Source: Trichlorobacter thiogenes (GTDB lineage Bacteria; Desulfobacterota; Desulfuromonadia; Geobacterales; Pseudopelobacteraceae). From it: a stretch of 55,904 bases of DNA. The translations under genes were made by a program, and so were the position numbers. The notes beneath the pieces are model-generated. The model was not told the origin of the DNA. It made no database searches and worked only from the letters and a program-made list of their open reading frames with translations. Positions 1-8,318 of this stretch are shown here, piece by piece (the stretch's first letter is position 1; each line of letters opens with the position of its first letter). Where the stretch lies: contig NZ_FUWR01000021.1 of the NCBI RefSeq assembly GCF_900167465.1, positions 1 through 55,904 of the forward strand, given 5' to 3'.

Positions 1-207
1 TAGCGGCACGAACTCAAACCGGCGCACAGGCAAGGTGTCATAGCCGGGACCAGGTTTGCCGCATCTGGAACAGACAGGCTGCCTGTTCTTGCGGGGGCGG
101 ATCTCAATGTCAAGGACCGTGCGCTGTCCCTTGTTTCGCTGGTGGACAGCGCCATACACAAAACCTTGATGCGGTTGAACGAAATTCAGTATAGACTTGA
201 GCTGCAT
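1..207 (-). CDS. ISL3-family transposase, N-terminal part (runs off the left edge)
   Basis: An open frame of 69 codons runs from an ATG at 207 to the window edge without a stop. It begins MQLKSILNFVQ and carries a short zinc-ribbon-like CxxC (C46, C49) followed by GPGYD and RRFEFVPL, the pattern of the N-terminal zinc-finger region of ISL3 transposases. The catalytic DDE domain would lie to the left of the window. A ribosome-binding sequence (GGAGAGCGGG) precedes the ATG. Function of the whole element cannot be judged from this piece. Confidence 0.75.
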   Translation of the reverse strand, partial: MQLKSILNFVQPHQGFVYGAVHQRNKGQRTVLDIEIRPRKNRQPVCSRCGKPGPGYDTLPVRRFEFVPL

Positions 208-349
208 CCCGCTCTCCTTGTCTGTATTGGGTTTCTTGGTCGAAACACACAATGACAGATTTGTAGGCGGGATGCTCTATTTCGTTCACCAGGTAGCTGC
301 TCAGACCATCTTCGGCAGGTCAGTTACCCATAAATTCTGCGGAAGAACC
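1..349 (-). mobile_element. ISL3-family insertion sequence, partial (one end)
   Basis: The segment holds the N-terminal part of an ISL3-type transposase gene followed by an untranslated leader that ends at a plausible terminal repeat. Read on the minus strand the element starts at 349 with GGTTCTTCCGCAGAAT, similar to the GGCTCTTC-like termini usual in this family. The junction lies exactly where the nucleotidyltransferase reading frame stops matching its family. The other end is outside the window, so neither the partner inverted repeat nor the expected 8-bp target duplication can be checked. Confidence 0.75.
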
Positions 350-483
350 TCATGTTTTTTGAGCAGTTCAACGATATGCAGCATGATCGGCCGGTTAAAG
401 AGCGGAATCATCGGTTTTGGCATACTGCTGGTGAGGGGTTGGATGCGGGTGCCGAAGCCGCCGGCCATGATGACTGCTTTCAT
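349..483 (-). pseudogene. Sugar-1-phosphate nucleotidyltransferase, N-terminal stub interrupted by an ISL3 element
   Basis: The first 45 residues are a clear NTP-transferase N-terminus: [13 protein letters not shown], then PLT and PKPM, the nucleotide-binding signature of GDP-mannose and dTDP-glucose pyrophosphorylases. After residue E45 (codon 351-349) the frame runs into insertion-sequence DNA and stops at 301 after 15 unrelated residues. A strong AAGGAG lies upstream of the ATG. The gene sits 21 bp downstream of the response regulator, so it was probably the last gene of that operon. The closest style is the long mannose-1-phosphate guanylyltransferase/phosphomannomutase fusion of Geobacteraceae, but the downstream part is not visible, so substrate is uncertain. 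The gene is almost certainly inactive. Confidence 0.8.
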
Positions 484-504
484 GTTAAAATCTCCTTGTT
501 GTGA

Positions 505-885
505 TTACATCCCAGCAGCGCGACGCTGTGACTTCTTGGCCAGCACCCGCTTGATCTCTTCCTTCAGCTCCGTCAGATCACCGGATTTGACCACATAACT
601 GTCTGCCAGCCAGGCAGAAAAATCATCCTTGTAACAGGAAAAGGCCGAGCAGAGGATGACCGGCATATCATGGCGTTCCTTGACGATCTTCTGCAGCAGT
701 TCAATGCCGCTTTCGTTCTTCAGCTTGATATCCAGCACGGCCAGATCAAAGCTCTGTTGTCCCAGCTTCTCAACTGCCTCGGCAATGTTTGCCGCAGTCT
801 CAACGGTATAGCCTTCGTCAGCCAGTTCCTCGCTGTACAGCAGCCGGATATTGGCTTCGTCGTCAACTACCAGCAATCTGCTCAT
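505..885 (-). CDS. Stand-alone response regulator receiver protein
   Basis: A 126-residue single receiver domain with no output domain. The acidic pair D8/D9, the phosphoacceptor D52 (AVLDIKL), S80 and K100 are all in the expected places. The protein ends in a short basic tail (KKSQRRAAGM). Its ATG lies inside the 3' end of the upstream kinase gene (23-bp overlap), behind the strong AAGGAGGAG, so the two are translationally coupled and form a cognate pair. Having only a receiver, it would act by protein-protein contact or as a phosphorelay step, not by binding DNA. Confidence 0.9.
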   Translation of the reverse strand: MSRLLVVDDEANIRLLYSEELADEGYTVETAANIAEAVEKLGQQSFDLAVLDIKLKNESGIELLQKIVKERHDMPVILCSAFSCYKDDFSAWLADSYVVKSGDLTELKEEIKRVLAKKSQRRAAGM

Positions 886-2524
886 GGGGTTGCTCCTCCT
901 TGCGGGTGGGAAGTTTAATGGTGTAGGTGACCCCCCCCTCTGGCGGTGCCACCACCACCAGGGGGATATTCTGTTTATCCAGCATGCTGCGGCTTAAGGC
1001 CATGTTCAGGCCTGATCCCATCTCACAGGTCTCCGTAAAGGGGGTCAACAGTGCCTCAAGCTCATCTTCTGACAGGGTTCGGTTACGATCCACAATCCGC
1101 ACATCCACGTGGTCTCTCTCTGCCCTGGTGCTGATATCAATGAAGCCGTTATGCAGGCCGTCAATGGTGCTAAGCAGGATGTTACGGATGCAGTAGGTGG
1201 TCTGTTTGAAATCAATATAGACCGCTGGCAACTGCTCGCCAGCATGGAAGCGGCAGGTGTAGTCCTGGGCAACGGCACGTTCCTGCACATCACGCAGGGA
1301 CGACTCCACCAGTTGGTTGGGGTCCCAGAAATCACAGGTGGGGAAGAGGGCATCGGAATAGGTCAGGATCTCTCCCAGCACCTCTTCCAGTTGGCGGGCC
1401 TCAGTTACAATGGATTCAATAAAGGTACGCTTGGGATCATTATCCGGGGTGTTTTTAAGGATGCTGCGGGCAAAACCGCCAATCACCATCAGAGGATTGC
1501 GGATGGAGTGGGCAATACTGGAGGTAATCCGCCCCACCAGGGCCATCTTTTCCATCCGAACCAGCTGTTCCTGCTGTTCCTGCAGCCGCAGGTTGGCCTG
1601 CCGCAGCTTATCCACCTCTTCCTGGACCCGTTCATACAGGGAGGCACGTTCAATGGCAAAGGCCACCGGAAAGGTAAAGGTCTCAATTGACCGCATATCC
1701 TGTTCTGTGATGGTTCGATGAGTGATGAAATTGTCGGCAATGATTGCCCCGACACGGCGGTTACGGGTGATTAACGGCAGAACCAGGAAGGTGTCCACCC
1801 CCAACAGGCGCGCAAAATCGATATCCAGATCCTGACGATGGAAGGCGTCAGTGACCAGGATCGGCTTTCGCTCTTCCAGGGCTCGGGAAATGATATGCTG
1901 TTCGTCATCCAGTGGAACAATCAGGCGTTCAAGGATGTCATGGAATTTGTTCCGTTCAGCGGTCAGTTTATCTTTTAAAAACAGCTGGGACAGCCCCTGC
2001 AGGTCCTGATCACCTGATTCAATCTCCTGCCAGGTCCGGCCCGCCTCTTCTGCAGAACGGGGGCCAATGGCAAGGTGCCCTTTCAGAATATGGCGTTCCT
2101 TGTCCGCCAGCAGCAGGAAGGCCCGGTTCATGCCGACCCCCTTGCCAGCGGTGATGGCGGTTAAGGCAACCGACAGCACCTCATCCAGATCAACCGAACT
2201 TTGTAAAACTGAGCCCAGTTCATGCAGGAAGCGGACTTCAAGGGTCTTGGTATCAAGGAAGTTGGCCAGGGACTGAATCTGGGTTTTCTGGCGGCGGTAA
2301 TCAGCATGCAGGATGGAAAAAACAGGGGCCAACGGATGTCCGCTGTCACGGAACCGGACCATGTCTCGCTTGAAATTCTCGCATTCACAGCACTTTTCAA
2401 GGATACGACGACTACGGGACGAGAGGAGATCTTCATCTCCTTCGCCAATATTGGGGCAGTCCCCCATGGCAATGCTGTCACGGTCCCAGCAGCACTCCCA
2501 GTCTGTTATCGCGGCAATCTCCAT
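863..2524 (-). CDS. GAF-domain sensor histidine kinase with degenerate ATP-binding domain
   Basis: A 553-residue soluble kinase with no membrane segment. The N-terminus has six cysteines (C11, C12, C23, C45, C46, C48) in a cluster typical of Geobacter sensors and possibly a metal site. A GAF domain covers roughly 95-295, a coiled coil 297-325, and the HisKA helix holds H339 in SIAHSIRNPL. The C-terminal ATPase region is unusual: the N box reads RNILLSTIDG and the G1 box reads VDRNRTLSED instead of DxGxG, whereas GSGLNMAL resembles a normal G2 box. ATP binding may therefore be weak or lost. It overlaps the response regulator gene by 23 bp. Start chosen at the ATG 2524 behind GGAG. Confidence 0.85.
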   Translation of the reverse strand: MEIAAITDWECCWDRDSIAMGDCPNIGEGDEDLLSSRSRRILEKCCECENFKRDMVRFRDSGHPLAPVFSILHADYRRQKTQIQSLANFLDTKTLEVRFLHELGSVLQSSVDLDEVLSVALTAITAGKGVGMNRAFLLLADKERHILKGHLAIGPRSAEEAGRTWQEIESGDQDLQGLSQLFLKDKLTAERNKFHDILERLIVPLDDEQHIISRALEERKPILVTDAFHRQDLDIDFARLLGVDTFLVLPLITRNRRVGAIIADNFITHRTITEQDMRSIETFTFPVAFAIERASLYERVQEEVDKLRQANLRLQEQQEQLVRMEKMALVGRITSSIAHSIRNPLMVIGGFARSILKNTPDNDPKRTFIESIVTEARQLEEVLGEILTYSDALFPTCDFWDPNQLVESSLRDVQERAVAQDYTCRFHAGEQLPAVYIDFKQTTYCIRNILLSTIDGLHNGFIDISTRAERDHVDVRIVDRNRTLSEDELEALLTPFTETCEMGSGLNMALSRSMLDKQNIPLVVVAPPEGGVTYTIKLPTRKEEQPHEQIAGS

Positions 2525-2544
2525 TTAAGCTGGCTCCGGCACCA

Positions 2545-2572
2545 AGCATACCACGGGAATGTTCAGGGTCAA
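2545..2572 (-). promoter_or_regulatory. Likely sigma-70 promoter of the kinase/regulator operon
   Basis: On the minus strand TTGACC (2572-2567) is followed after 16 bp by TATGCT (2550-2545), about 20 bp upstream of the histidine kinase ATG. This is a visual match to the -35/-10 consensus and has not been tested. Confidence 0.45.
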
Positions 2573-2606
2573 GCGACAGGGACGCAGTGTTTACGCCCCC
2601 GTAGCA

Positions 2607-4070
2607 TTATTTTACTTTCCAGGTTGTCCCCTGTGGCGTATCCAACAGTTGGATATCCCGTGACAGCAGGTAGTCCCTGATTTCATCACTGCGTTTAAAG
2701 TTTTTGTTTTTTCTGGCTTCAGCCCGCTCAACAATCAATCCTTCAATCTCTTCCGGGCTGATCTCCAGGTGTTGTGCTTTTTCTGCCTCACGGGCGGCCA
2801 GCCAATCAGCCGGCTTGATTAAAAACAGGCCCAACACGGTACCGATCCTGGCAACAGTATCCCTAAGCAGTTCAAGATCAGCGCGGGACGCGCTGCTGGT
2901 GCCGCCACCTTCAGCCAACAGACGGTTCAGGGTGCGGATAACATCAAACAGAGTTCCCAAGGCCTGGGCGGTATTGAAGTCATCATCCATGGCCTCGTTA
3001 AAACGGGGCAGCAGGCCAGTAACCTTTTCAGTAAATTCTGCAGTAGAAGGCGCCACCGCTGTTTCAACAGCCGGCTTTTCCAATGCCAGATCCAACGCGG
3101 CCAAGGCCTCATAAATCCGGGAAAGACCGGTCTGGGCCTCCCGCAGGTTCTGGTCAGAATAATCCAGGGGAGAACGGTAGTGGGCCTGCAGGATGAAGAA
3201 ACGCAAGGTCTCAGGGTCAAACAGTTCCAGTACCTCACGGATGGTAAAGAAGTTGCCCAGCGACTTGCTCATCTTCTCGCTGTTGATGTTCACAAAGCCG
3301 TTGTGCAGCCAGTAGTTGACAAAGCGGCAGCCATTGGCCCCTTCAGACTGGGCGATCTCGTTTTCATGGTGGGGGAAGACCAGGTCCTTACCGCCGCCAT
3401 GGATATCAAAGGAAGGCCCGAGAAAACGCATGCTCATGGCAGAACATTCAATATGCCAGCCAGGACGCCCGATCCCCCAGGGGGATTGCCAGAACGGCTC
3501 TCCCGGCTTGGATCCCTTCCAGAGGGCAAAATCCATCGGGTTACGCTTGCGCTCATCCACATCAACCCTGGCTCCGGCCAGCATATCATCAAGGTTGCGA
3601 CCGGAAAGCTTCAGGTAGGTAGGAAAGGTTTCCACGGCAAAATAGACATCACCATCAACGGCATAGGCGTGGCCATTGTCAATCAGCCGCTGAATAATGC
3701 TGATGATATCTTCAATATGGTCGGTTGCCTTGGGCTCAATGGTGGGCCGCAACATGCCCAGACGATCCATATCCTCATCAAAGGTGGCGATATAGCGATC
3801 AGCAATGGTGCGGTAATCAGTACCTTCCTGATTGGCGCGGTTGATAATTTTATCATCTATATCGGTGTAGTTACGGACATAGGTCACGTCATAGCCACTA
3901 AAGCGCAGATAGCGGTAAATCATGTCAAAGACAATGCCGGCCCGGGCATGGCCGATATGGCAAAAATCATAGACCGTCACACCGCAGACATACATGCCAA
4001 CCTTGCCTGCAACACGGGGGATAAAGGGTTCTTTCTCACCGGTAAGGGTGTTGTAAAGACGTAACGCCAT
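2607..4070 (-). CDS. cysS: Cysteinyl-tRNA synthetase
   Basis: A 487-residue class I aminoacyl-tRNA synthetase that charges tRNA-Cys with cysteine in the cytoplasm. The HIGH motif is intact at 38-41 and KMSKS at 266-270. The zinc ligands that give cysteine specificity are in place: C29, C209, H234 and E238 (PHHENE). The length is usual for bacterial CysRS and the C-terminal anticodon-binding part is complete. It is transcribed leftward, divergently from the PilZ gene, with about 120 bp between the two starts. Confidence 0.97.
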   Translation of the reverse strand: MALRLYNTLTGEKEPFIPRVAGKVGMYVCGVTVYDFCHIGHARAGIVFDMIYRYLRFSGYDVTYVRNYTDIDDKIINRANQEGTDYRTIADRYIATFDEDMDRLGMLRPTIEPKATDHIEDIISIIQRLIDNGHAYAVDGDVYFAVETFPTYLKLSGRNLDDMLAGARVDVDERKRNPMDFALWKGSKPGEPFWQSPWGIGRPGWHIECSAMSMRFLGPSFDIHGGGKDLVFPHHENEIAQSEGANGCRFVNYWLHNGFVNINSEKMSKSLGNFFTIREVLELFDPETLRFFILQAHYRSPLDYSDQNLREAQTGLSRIYEALAALDLALEKPAVETAVAPSTAEFTEKVTGLLPRFNEAMDDDFNTAQALGTLFDVIRTLNRLLAEGGGTSSASRADLELLRDTVARIGTVLGLFLIKPADWLAAREAEKAQHLEISPEEIEGLIVERAEARKNKNFKRSDEIRDYLLSRDIQLLDTPQGTTWKVK

Positions 4071-4188
4071 AAAAGCTCCAGACAGGCTGATTTTTTTGAT
4101 ACTTTGTCACGATTTCAGGCCGAAGGCAAGAGGTCAGCTCTTGCAGGCTACTACTGCTGAGTGCTACAGTAGCGGCCAGGGGGATGGC

Positions 4189-4893
4189 ATGGAGAAAATG
4201 CAGTATGAAGATCAGCTACGACTGCTTGAGCGGGGTGAACCGGGAGAAATTCTCGATCTCCTGTTAAAGCTCTCCCAGAAGCGTCCCCATGATCTGCTAT
4301 TCTTTAATTATTACAAAGAAGTGCCCATTTCATCGGCGGCCGAGGTGCTCTATCTCTTTGGCGACACCCTGATCTGCCGCTCCAATCCAACCCAGACCCG
4401 CGCCTTGAAGGCCAGCCGCTACACGATTATACGTTCTCCAAAGCTTGAACACGATGTGTATGCCAGTGCAACCTATGACGCAGCGACCGACGAAATTATC
4501 CTGTCTGAATTTTCCTATGTTGAATTACTACCTGATCGTCGTAATACCCTGCGGGTAAAAATTGGCGGGCTGTTTCAGGTGCCGGTTGAGGCAGGCACCA
4601 CCACCTTTACCGCCAAGCTGAAAGATCTTTCCCTGGGCGGCTGCGCCCTGGAGGTCCCAGAAAAAGCGCTGCTGGGAAATTTTACCTACTTCCATCTTAA
4701 TCTTTCATTTACTTTACAGGGGCAGTCAACACCCCAAAAGCTGCGGGTTATGGCCCGCCTGCTCCGTTTTGAAAGCGACGCTCAACCCTGCCGTTGCATC
4801 ATGCTCTTTGAGCATGATCGTCGCAGCGAAGATCTGATCGGCAGGTATATTGCCCAGCGTCAGGCTGAGATCATTCGGGAACTGAAGGATTAA
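4189..4893 (+). CDS. PilZ-domain protein (probable c-di-GMP receptor)
   Basis: A 234-residue protein with an N-terminal region of about 100 residues, perhaps a YcgR-like or PilZN-type domain, then a PilZ domain. The c-di-GMP contacts are present: RxxxR as R118-R122 (RRNTLRV) and DxSxxG as D146-G151 (DLSLGG). The frame is open further upstream to 4096, but the ATG at 4189 is preferred because it follows AGGGGGA at a good distance. No membrane segment is seen, so a cytoplasmic c-di-GMP-responsive role in motility or surface behaviour is likely. It is monocistronic and converges with the following kinase gene. Confidence 0.85.
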   Translation: MEKMQYEDQLRLLERGEPGEILDLLLKLSQKRPHDLLFFNYYKEVPISSAAEVLYLFGDTLICRSNPTQTRALKASRYTIIRSPKLEHDVYASATYDAATDEIILSEFSYVELLPDRRNTLRVKIGGLFQVPVEAGTTTFTAKLKDLSLGGCALEVPEKALLGNFTYFHLNLSFTLQGQSTPQKLRVMARLLRFESDAQPCRCIMLFEHDRRSEDLIGRYIAQRQAEIIRELKD

Positions 4894-4900
4894 GCGGAAG

Positions 4901-6295
4901 CTACACGCGGGAGGCCAGCGGAAGAATCACCCGGAACTCGGCTCCTGCGGCAACATTGTTGACCTTTAGAACACCATCGTGGTTCTGGATGATCCGGTTG
5001 ACAATGGCCAGTCCAAGTCCGGTGCCATGACGTTTGGTGGTGAAAAACGGGGTGAAAATTTTAGTGATGACATCCTCCGGGATGCCACCGCCGCTATCAG
5101 AAAACGATACAATAGCGCAGGTTTTCCCTCTCTCTTCTGCAGTCGAAAGCACGACGTCCAGCGAACCATCCTTGCCTACCGCTTCCTGAGCATTCACAAT
5201 CAGGTTGATACAGACCTGCTTCAGTTGACTGCTATCTCCCAGAACAATACAGGGGCCTGAAGGTATAACAGACTTCAGCCTGATATTACGTTCTTCCAGT
5301 GCAAGGGCATAATCAGCCAGGCAGCTCCTGACGATCTCTGCCAGATCGCACTCCTGATAACAGATGGTGGGCTTGCGTGAAAAAGTCAGGATGTCACCCA
5401 GAAGCCGTTCAAGTCGATGTGATTCACTGATAATGGTGTCCAGGCAGTGACGTTGAGATGTGTTTTCCGGCAGCATACGACCCAGGCGGGCTGCAAAGCC
5501 ACCAATGGTGATTAAGGGGGTCTTCAGCTCGTGTGAGATGGATGCCGCCATCTCGCCGATGGCGGCCAGGTGCGCACCGTGGATCAGGCGTTGCCGGGCA
5601 TCACGCAGCTCGGCATGGGCTTCTTCAATATCGCGATAGAGCCGGGTGTTTTCAATGGCCATGCCGGCCTGATTGGCAAACAGCTGCAGTATCTGGAGCT
5701 GCTGGTCGGTAATCGGTTGGTTCTTGAACGGGTTATCAACGATTATGATGCCAACCAGATTGTTACGGGTGACCAAGGGGACTGCAGCAAAGGAGTTGAT
5801 ACCAAAGCGGGAGATAAAATCACATTTCTGGCATTTTACGCATTGGGCATCCTCAACCCGGTAGAGGCGACGTTCATCAACAACATGGGAGACAATCTGA
5901 CACCCTTCCGCCAGGTCAATCCGGGTTTCCCTGACCGTTGTGCAAAAATCAGACTGGCGTTGGCTGGCCATGGCCTCTTCATCAAGATCCCAGTAACCGC
6001 TCAGTGGATTGGAGGGATCAGCGTCCACCAGCTGTAATCCATCGGTGCTTTTGCGACAGATGCCCAGCATCCCCTGCAGAGTGTTGGTTTTCTGGTTATA
6101 GAGAAACAACATGGCTCGACAGAACAGGCTGTTTTCTTCGCAGACCAGGGTGGAAAGGATAAGATGGAGCAGCTTGTTAAGCTGCATGGTGGAAAGCAGG
6201 GTGGTGCTGAATAAATAGAAAAGCTGAAGATCCTTCTGTGCTTGAAGGCCTTTAGAAACTGTTGCTGGGGATTCTTTCGTAGTGGTGTCTGGCAT
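4901..6295 (-). CDS. GAF-domain sensor histidine kinase with a CxxCxxC motif
   Basis: A 464-residue soluble kinase. A GAF domain spans about 25-215 and includes C152, C155 and C158 (CVKCQKC), a spacing suited to a metal or Fe-S site or a redox switch. HisKA has H255 in SISHELKTPL. The ATPase domain is intact: N box INLIVNAQEA, G1 box DSGGG at 400-404, F box FTPFFTTK and G2 box GTGLGLA. An ATG five codons earlier (6310) has no ribosome-binding site, whereas AGGA precedes the ATG at 6295. No response regulator is adjacent, so the partner is encoded elsewhere. Confidence 0.88.
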   Translation of the reverse strand: MPDTTTKESPATVSKGLQAQKDLQLFYLFSTTLLSTMQLNKLLHLILSTLVCEENSLFCRAMLFLYNQKTNTLQGMLGICRKSTDGLQLVDADPSNPLSGYWDLDEEAMASQRQSDFCTTVRETRIDLAEGCQIVSHVVDERRLYRVEDAQCVKCQKCDFISRFGINSFAAVPLVTRNNLVGIIIVDNPFKNQPITDQQLQILQLFANQAGMAIENTRLYRDIEEAHAELRDARQRLIHGAHLAAIGEMAASISHELKTPLITIGGFAARLGRMLPENTSQRHCLDTIISESHRLERLLGDILTFSRKPTICYQECDLAEIVRSCLADYALALEERNIRLKSVIPSGPCIVLGDSSQLKQVCINLIVNAQEAVGKDGSLDVVLSTAEERGKTCAIVSFSDSGGGIPEDVITKIFTPFFTTKRHGTGLGLAIVNRIIQNHDGVLKVNNVAAGAEFRVILPLASRV

Positions 6296-6346
6296 GCGAA
6301 TCCTGCGCATAAGTGCGGTGTAAAAACAGACCCTGTTAGGACTGAC

Positions 6347-6703
6347 CTAGTGACGTTTTTCCTTTTCTTCTGCCTCAATCTTACAATCAATGCACTGGGT
6401 AGTTACCGGTCGGGCCTTCAGGCGGGCCTCACTAATGTCGGCACCACAGTCTTCACAAATGCCGTAGGTCCCATCATCAATCCGCTCCAAGGCTTCCCTT
6501 ACTTTGTTGGCCAGCTTCCGTTCACGGTCACGAATCCGCAGCTCAAAGGTGCGGTCAGATTCCTGGGTGGCACGGTCGGTGGGATCAGGAAAATGGGAGG
6601 CTTCATCCCCCATCTCATGTACTGTTCTATCTGCTTCTGACAGCAGCGCCTTCATCTCTTCCTGGAGCAGCTGACGAAATTGTTCAAGTTTCTCGGCGTC
6701 CAT
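6347..6703 (-). CDS. dksA: DksA/TraR-family zinc-finger regulator of RNA polymerase
   Basis: A 118-residue protein with an N-terminal coiled coil followed by the C4 zinc finger CEDCGADISEARLKA...CIDC. DksA binds the RNA polymerase secondary channel and, with ppGpp, adjusts rRNA and amino-acid promoters. The coiled-coil tip appears to carry the acidic pair of true DksA proteins (PDPTDRA), which supports a genuine DksA over a TraR-type paralogue. The start at 6703 follows AGGAG at a proper distance; an in-frame ATG at 6721 lacks such a site. Confidence 0.9.
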   Translation of the reverse strand: MDAEKLEQFRQLLQEEMKALLSEADRTVHEMGDEASHFPDPTDRATQESDRTFELRIRDRERKLANKVREALERIDDGTYGICEDCGADISEARLKARPVTTQCIDCKIEAEEKEKRH

Positions 6704-6778
6704 GAGTCTCCTCACATACAACGGCTATAATTGATCAATATTAAGAGCATTGGATGCCCAAGTCCAGTAAAAAGTATG

Positions 6779-8131
6779 TTACAGCAGGAACTGTAACACG
6801 TCCTGAACAGAAGCGACACCGTTCAGCTCCAGACCAGCATCAGAGAGTCGCCGAAGGTTCCCGGCAGGCAGGATGCACTGCTTGAAACCGAGTTTTGTGG
6901 CCTCACCCAGCCTCGGTTCCGGCTGATTAACGGCCCGCACCTCACCGGCCAGGCCGACTTCGCCAAACACCACGGCATCGGCGGCAACCGGGCGATCAAG
7001 GTGACTTGAGGCCACTGCCAGCAGCATGGCCAGATCCGCAGCAGGTTCATTCAGACGGGCACCACCAGCCACATTCAGGAAGATATCCTGCCCCCCCAGA
7101 TGCAGCCCGGCCTTTTTCTCCAACACCGCCACCAGCAGTGCCAGGCGGTTGCTGTCAACCCCGATGGTGGTCCGTCGGGGGGTGCCGTAGGCGCTGGGGG
7201 TCACCAGGGCCTGGATCTCCACCAGCAGGGTGCGGCTCCCTTCCAATGAGGCGGTTACCACTGAGCCGGGTGCGTCAAGGGGCCGCTCAGACAGGAACAG
7301 TTCTGATGGATTGGCCACCTCGGCCAGACCACCGGATTTCATCTCAAAGACACCGATCTCGTTGGTGGAGCCAAAGCGGTTCTTGACTGCCCGTAGAATC
7401 CGGTAGGGGTGGCCGCGGTCACCCTCAAAATAGAGCACGGTATCCACCATATGTTCCAGCACCCGCGGTCCGGCAATGGCGCCATCCTTGGTGACATGAC
7501 CCACAATAAAGATCGGGATGCCGCTGCCCTTGGCCAATAGCATCAACCGACCAGCCGACTCCCGTACCTGACTGACCGAACCGGGTGCAGACTCCAAGGC
7601 CTGGGTCCAGACAGTCTGGATCGAGTCCACCACCACCGCCCGTGGCTTGAGCTTCTCCACCTGGGCCACGATCTCTTCCAGCCCATTCTCTGCCAACACC
7701 AGCAGTTGGCGACCACTTACCCCCAGCCGTTCTCCCCGCAGTCTGGTCTGGGCGGCCGATTCCTCACCGGACACATACAACACCGCACCATCGGCTGCCA
7801 GATGGTGCATGGCCTGCAGCAGCAGGGTTGATTTGCCGATGCCGGGGTCACCGCCGATCAGCACCAGTGAACCGGGCACCAACCCGCCCCCCAGCACCCG
7901 ATCAAGCTCGCCAATGCCGCAGCCCAGTCGCACTTCCGCCTGAGGGGGTACTTCACCGATTGGTATGGCAACGCTCTTGGTCAGCGTAGGACGTCCACTG
8001 CGGGCAGCGGCAGCTGTGGGCTGCTGCTCTTCCACCATACTGTTCCATGCCCCGCAGTCTGGGCATTTACCCAGCCATTTGGGTGACTGGGAACCACATT
8101 GGCTGCAACTGAAAACGGTTTTTTGACGCAC
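6779..8131 (-). CDS. radA: DNA repair protein RadA
   Basis: A 450-residue RecA-like helicase that promotes branch migration during recombinational repair. The order is complete: N-terminal zinc finger with C9, C12, C23 and C26; Walker A GGDPGIGKST at 92-101; the RadA-specific KNRFG at 249-253; and a C-terminal Lon-protease-like domain. The start is a GTG at 8131 behind GGAGG; an ATG nearby is in another frame. It is divergent from the flavodiiron gene and is separated from dksA by about 75 bp. Confidence 0.97.
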   Translation of the reverse strand: MRQKTVFSCSQCGSQSPKWLGKCPDCGAWNSMVEEQQPTAAAARSGRPTLTKSVAIPIGEVPPQAEVRLGCGIGELDRVLGGGLVPGSLVLIGGDPGIGKSTLLLQAMHHLAADGAVLYVSGEESAAQTRLRGERLGVSGRQLLVLAENGLEEIVAQVEKLKPRAVVVDSIQTVWTQALESAPGSVSQVRESAGRLMLLAKGSGIPIFIVGHVTKDGAIAGPRVLEHMVDTVLYFEGDRGHPYRILRAVKNRFGSTNEIGVFEMKSGGLAEVANPSELFLSERPLDAPGSVVTASLEGSRTLLVEIQALVTPSAYGTPRRTTIGVDSNRLALLVAVLEKKAGLHLGGQDIFLNVAGGARLNEPAADLAMLLAVASSHLDRPVAADAVVFGEVGLAGEVRAVNQPEPRLGEATKLGFKQCILPAGNLRRLSDAGLELNGVASVQDVLQFLL

Positions 8132-8225
8132 GTCATTACCTCCGGCGGCACGATCACTGCATATTCAACAGCAGCATCGGCACTCTAACAGAGCCGTTCA
8201 GCCCCTACAACCGCTGAATTGCAGC

Positions 8226-8254
8226 TTGTATACACAAATCCGGTTTGGTATACT
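8226..8254 (+). promoter_or_regulatory. Likely sigma-70 promoter of the flavodiiron gene
   Basis: TTGTAT (8226-8231) and TATACT (8249-8254) are separated by 17 bp and lie about 65 bp upstream of the ATG. The -10 box is a five-of-six match and the spacing is ideal. The leader then carries a clear AAAGGAG before the start. Confidence 0.5.
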
Positions 8255-8318
8255 TTGCGGCCTTAAAAGAGACAGATGACTAATTAGTAGACATATGGAT
8301 TAAAAGGAGAATCAGATC

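Noticed and set aside
197-598. Plus-strand open frame across the IS end and nucleotidyltransferase stub
   Set aside because: It spans an insertion junction and is antisense to both; not a gene.
1109-1690. Open frame of 193 codons opposite the first kinase gene
   Set aside because: No ribosome-binding site and no homology pattern; a shadow of the kinase.
3180-4064. Long open frame opposite cysS (294 codons)
   Set aside because: It lies antisense to a well-supported cysS, has no family resemblance and is a codon-bias shadow.
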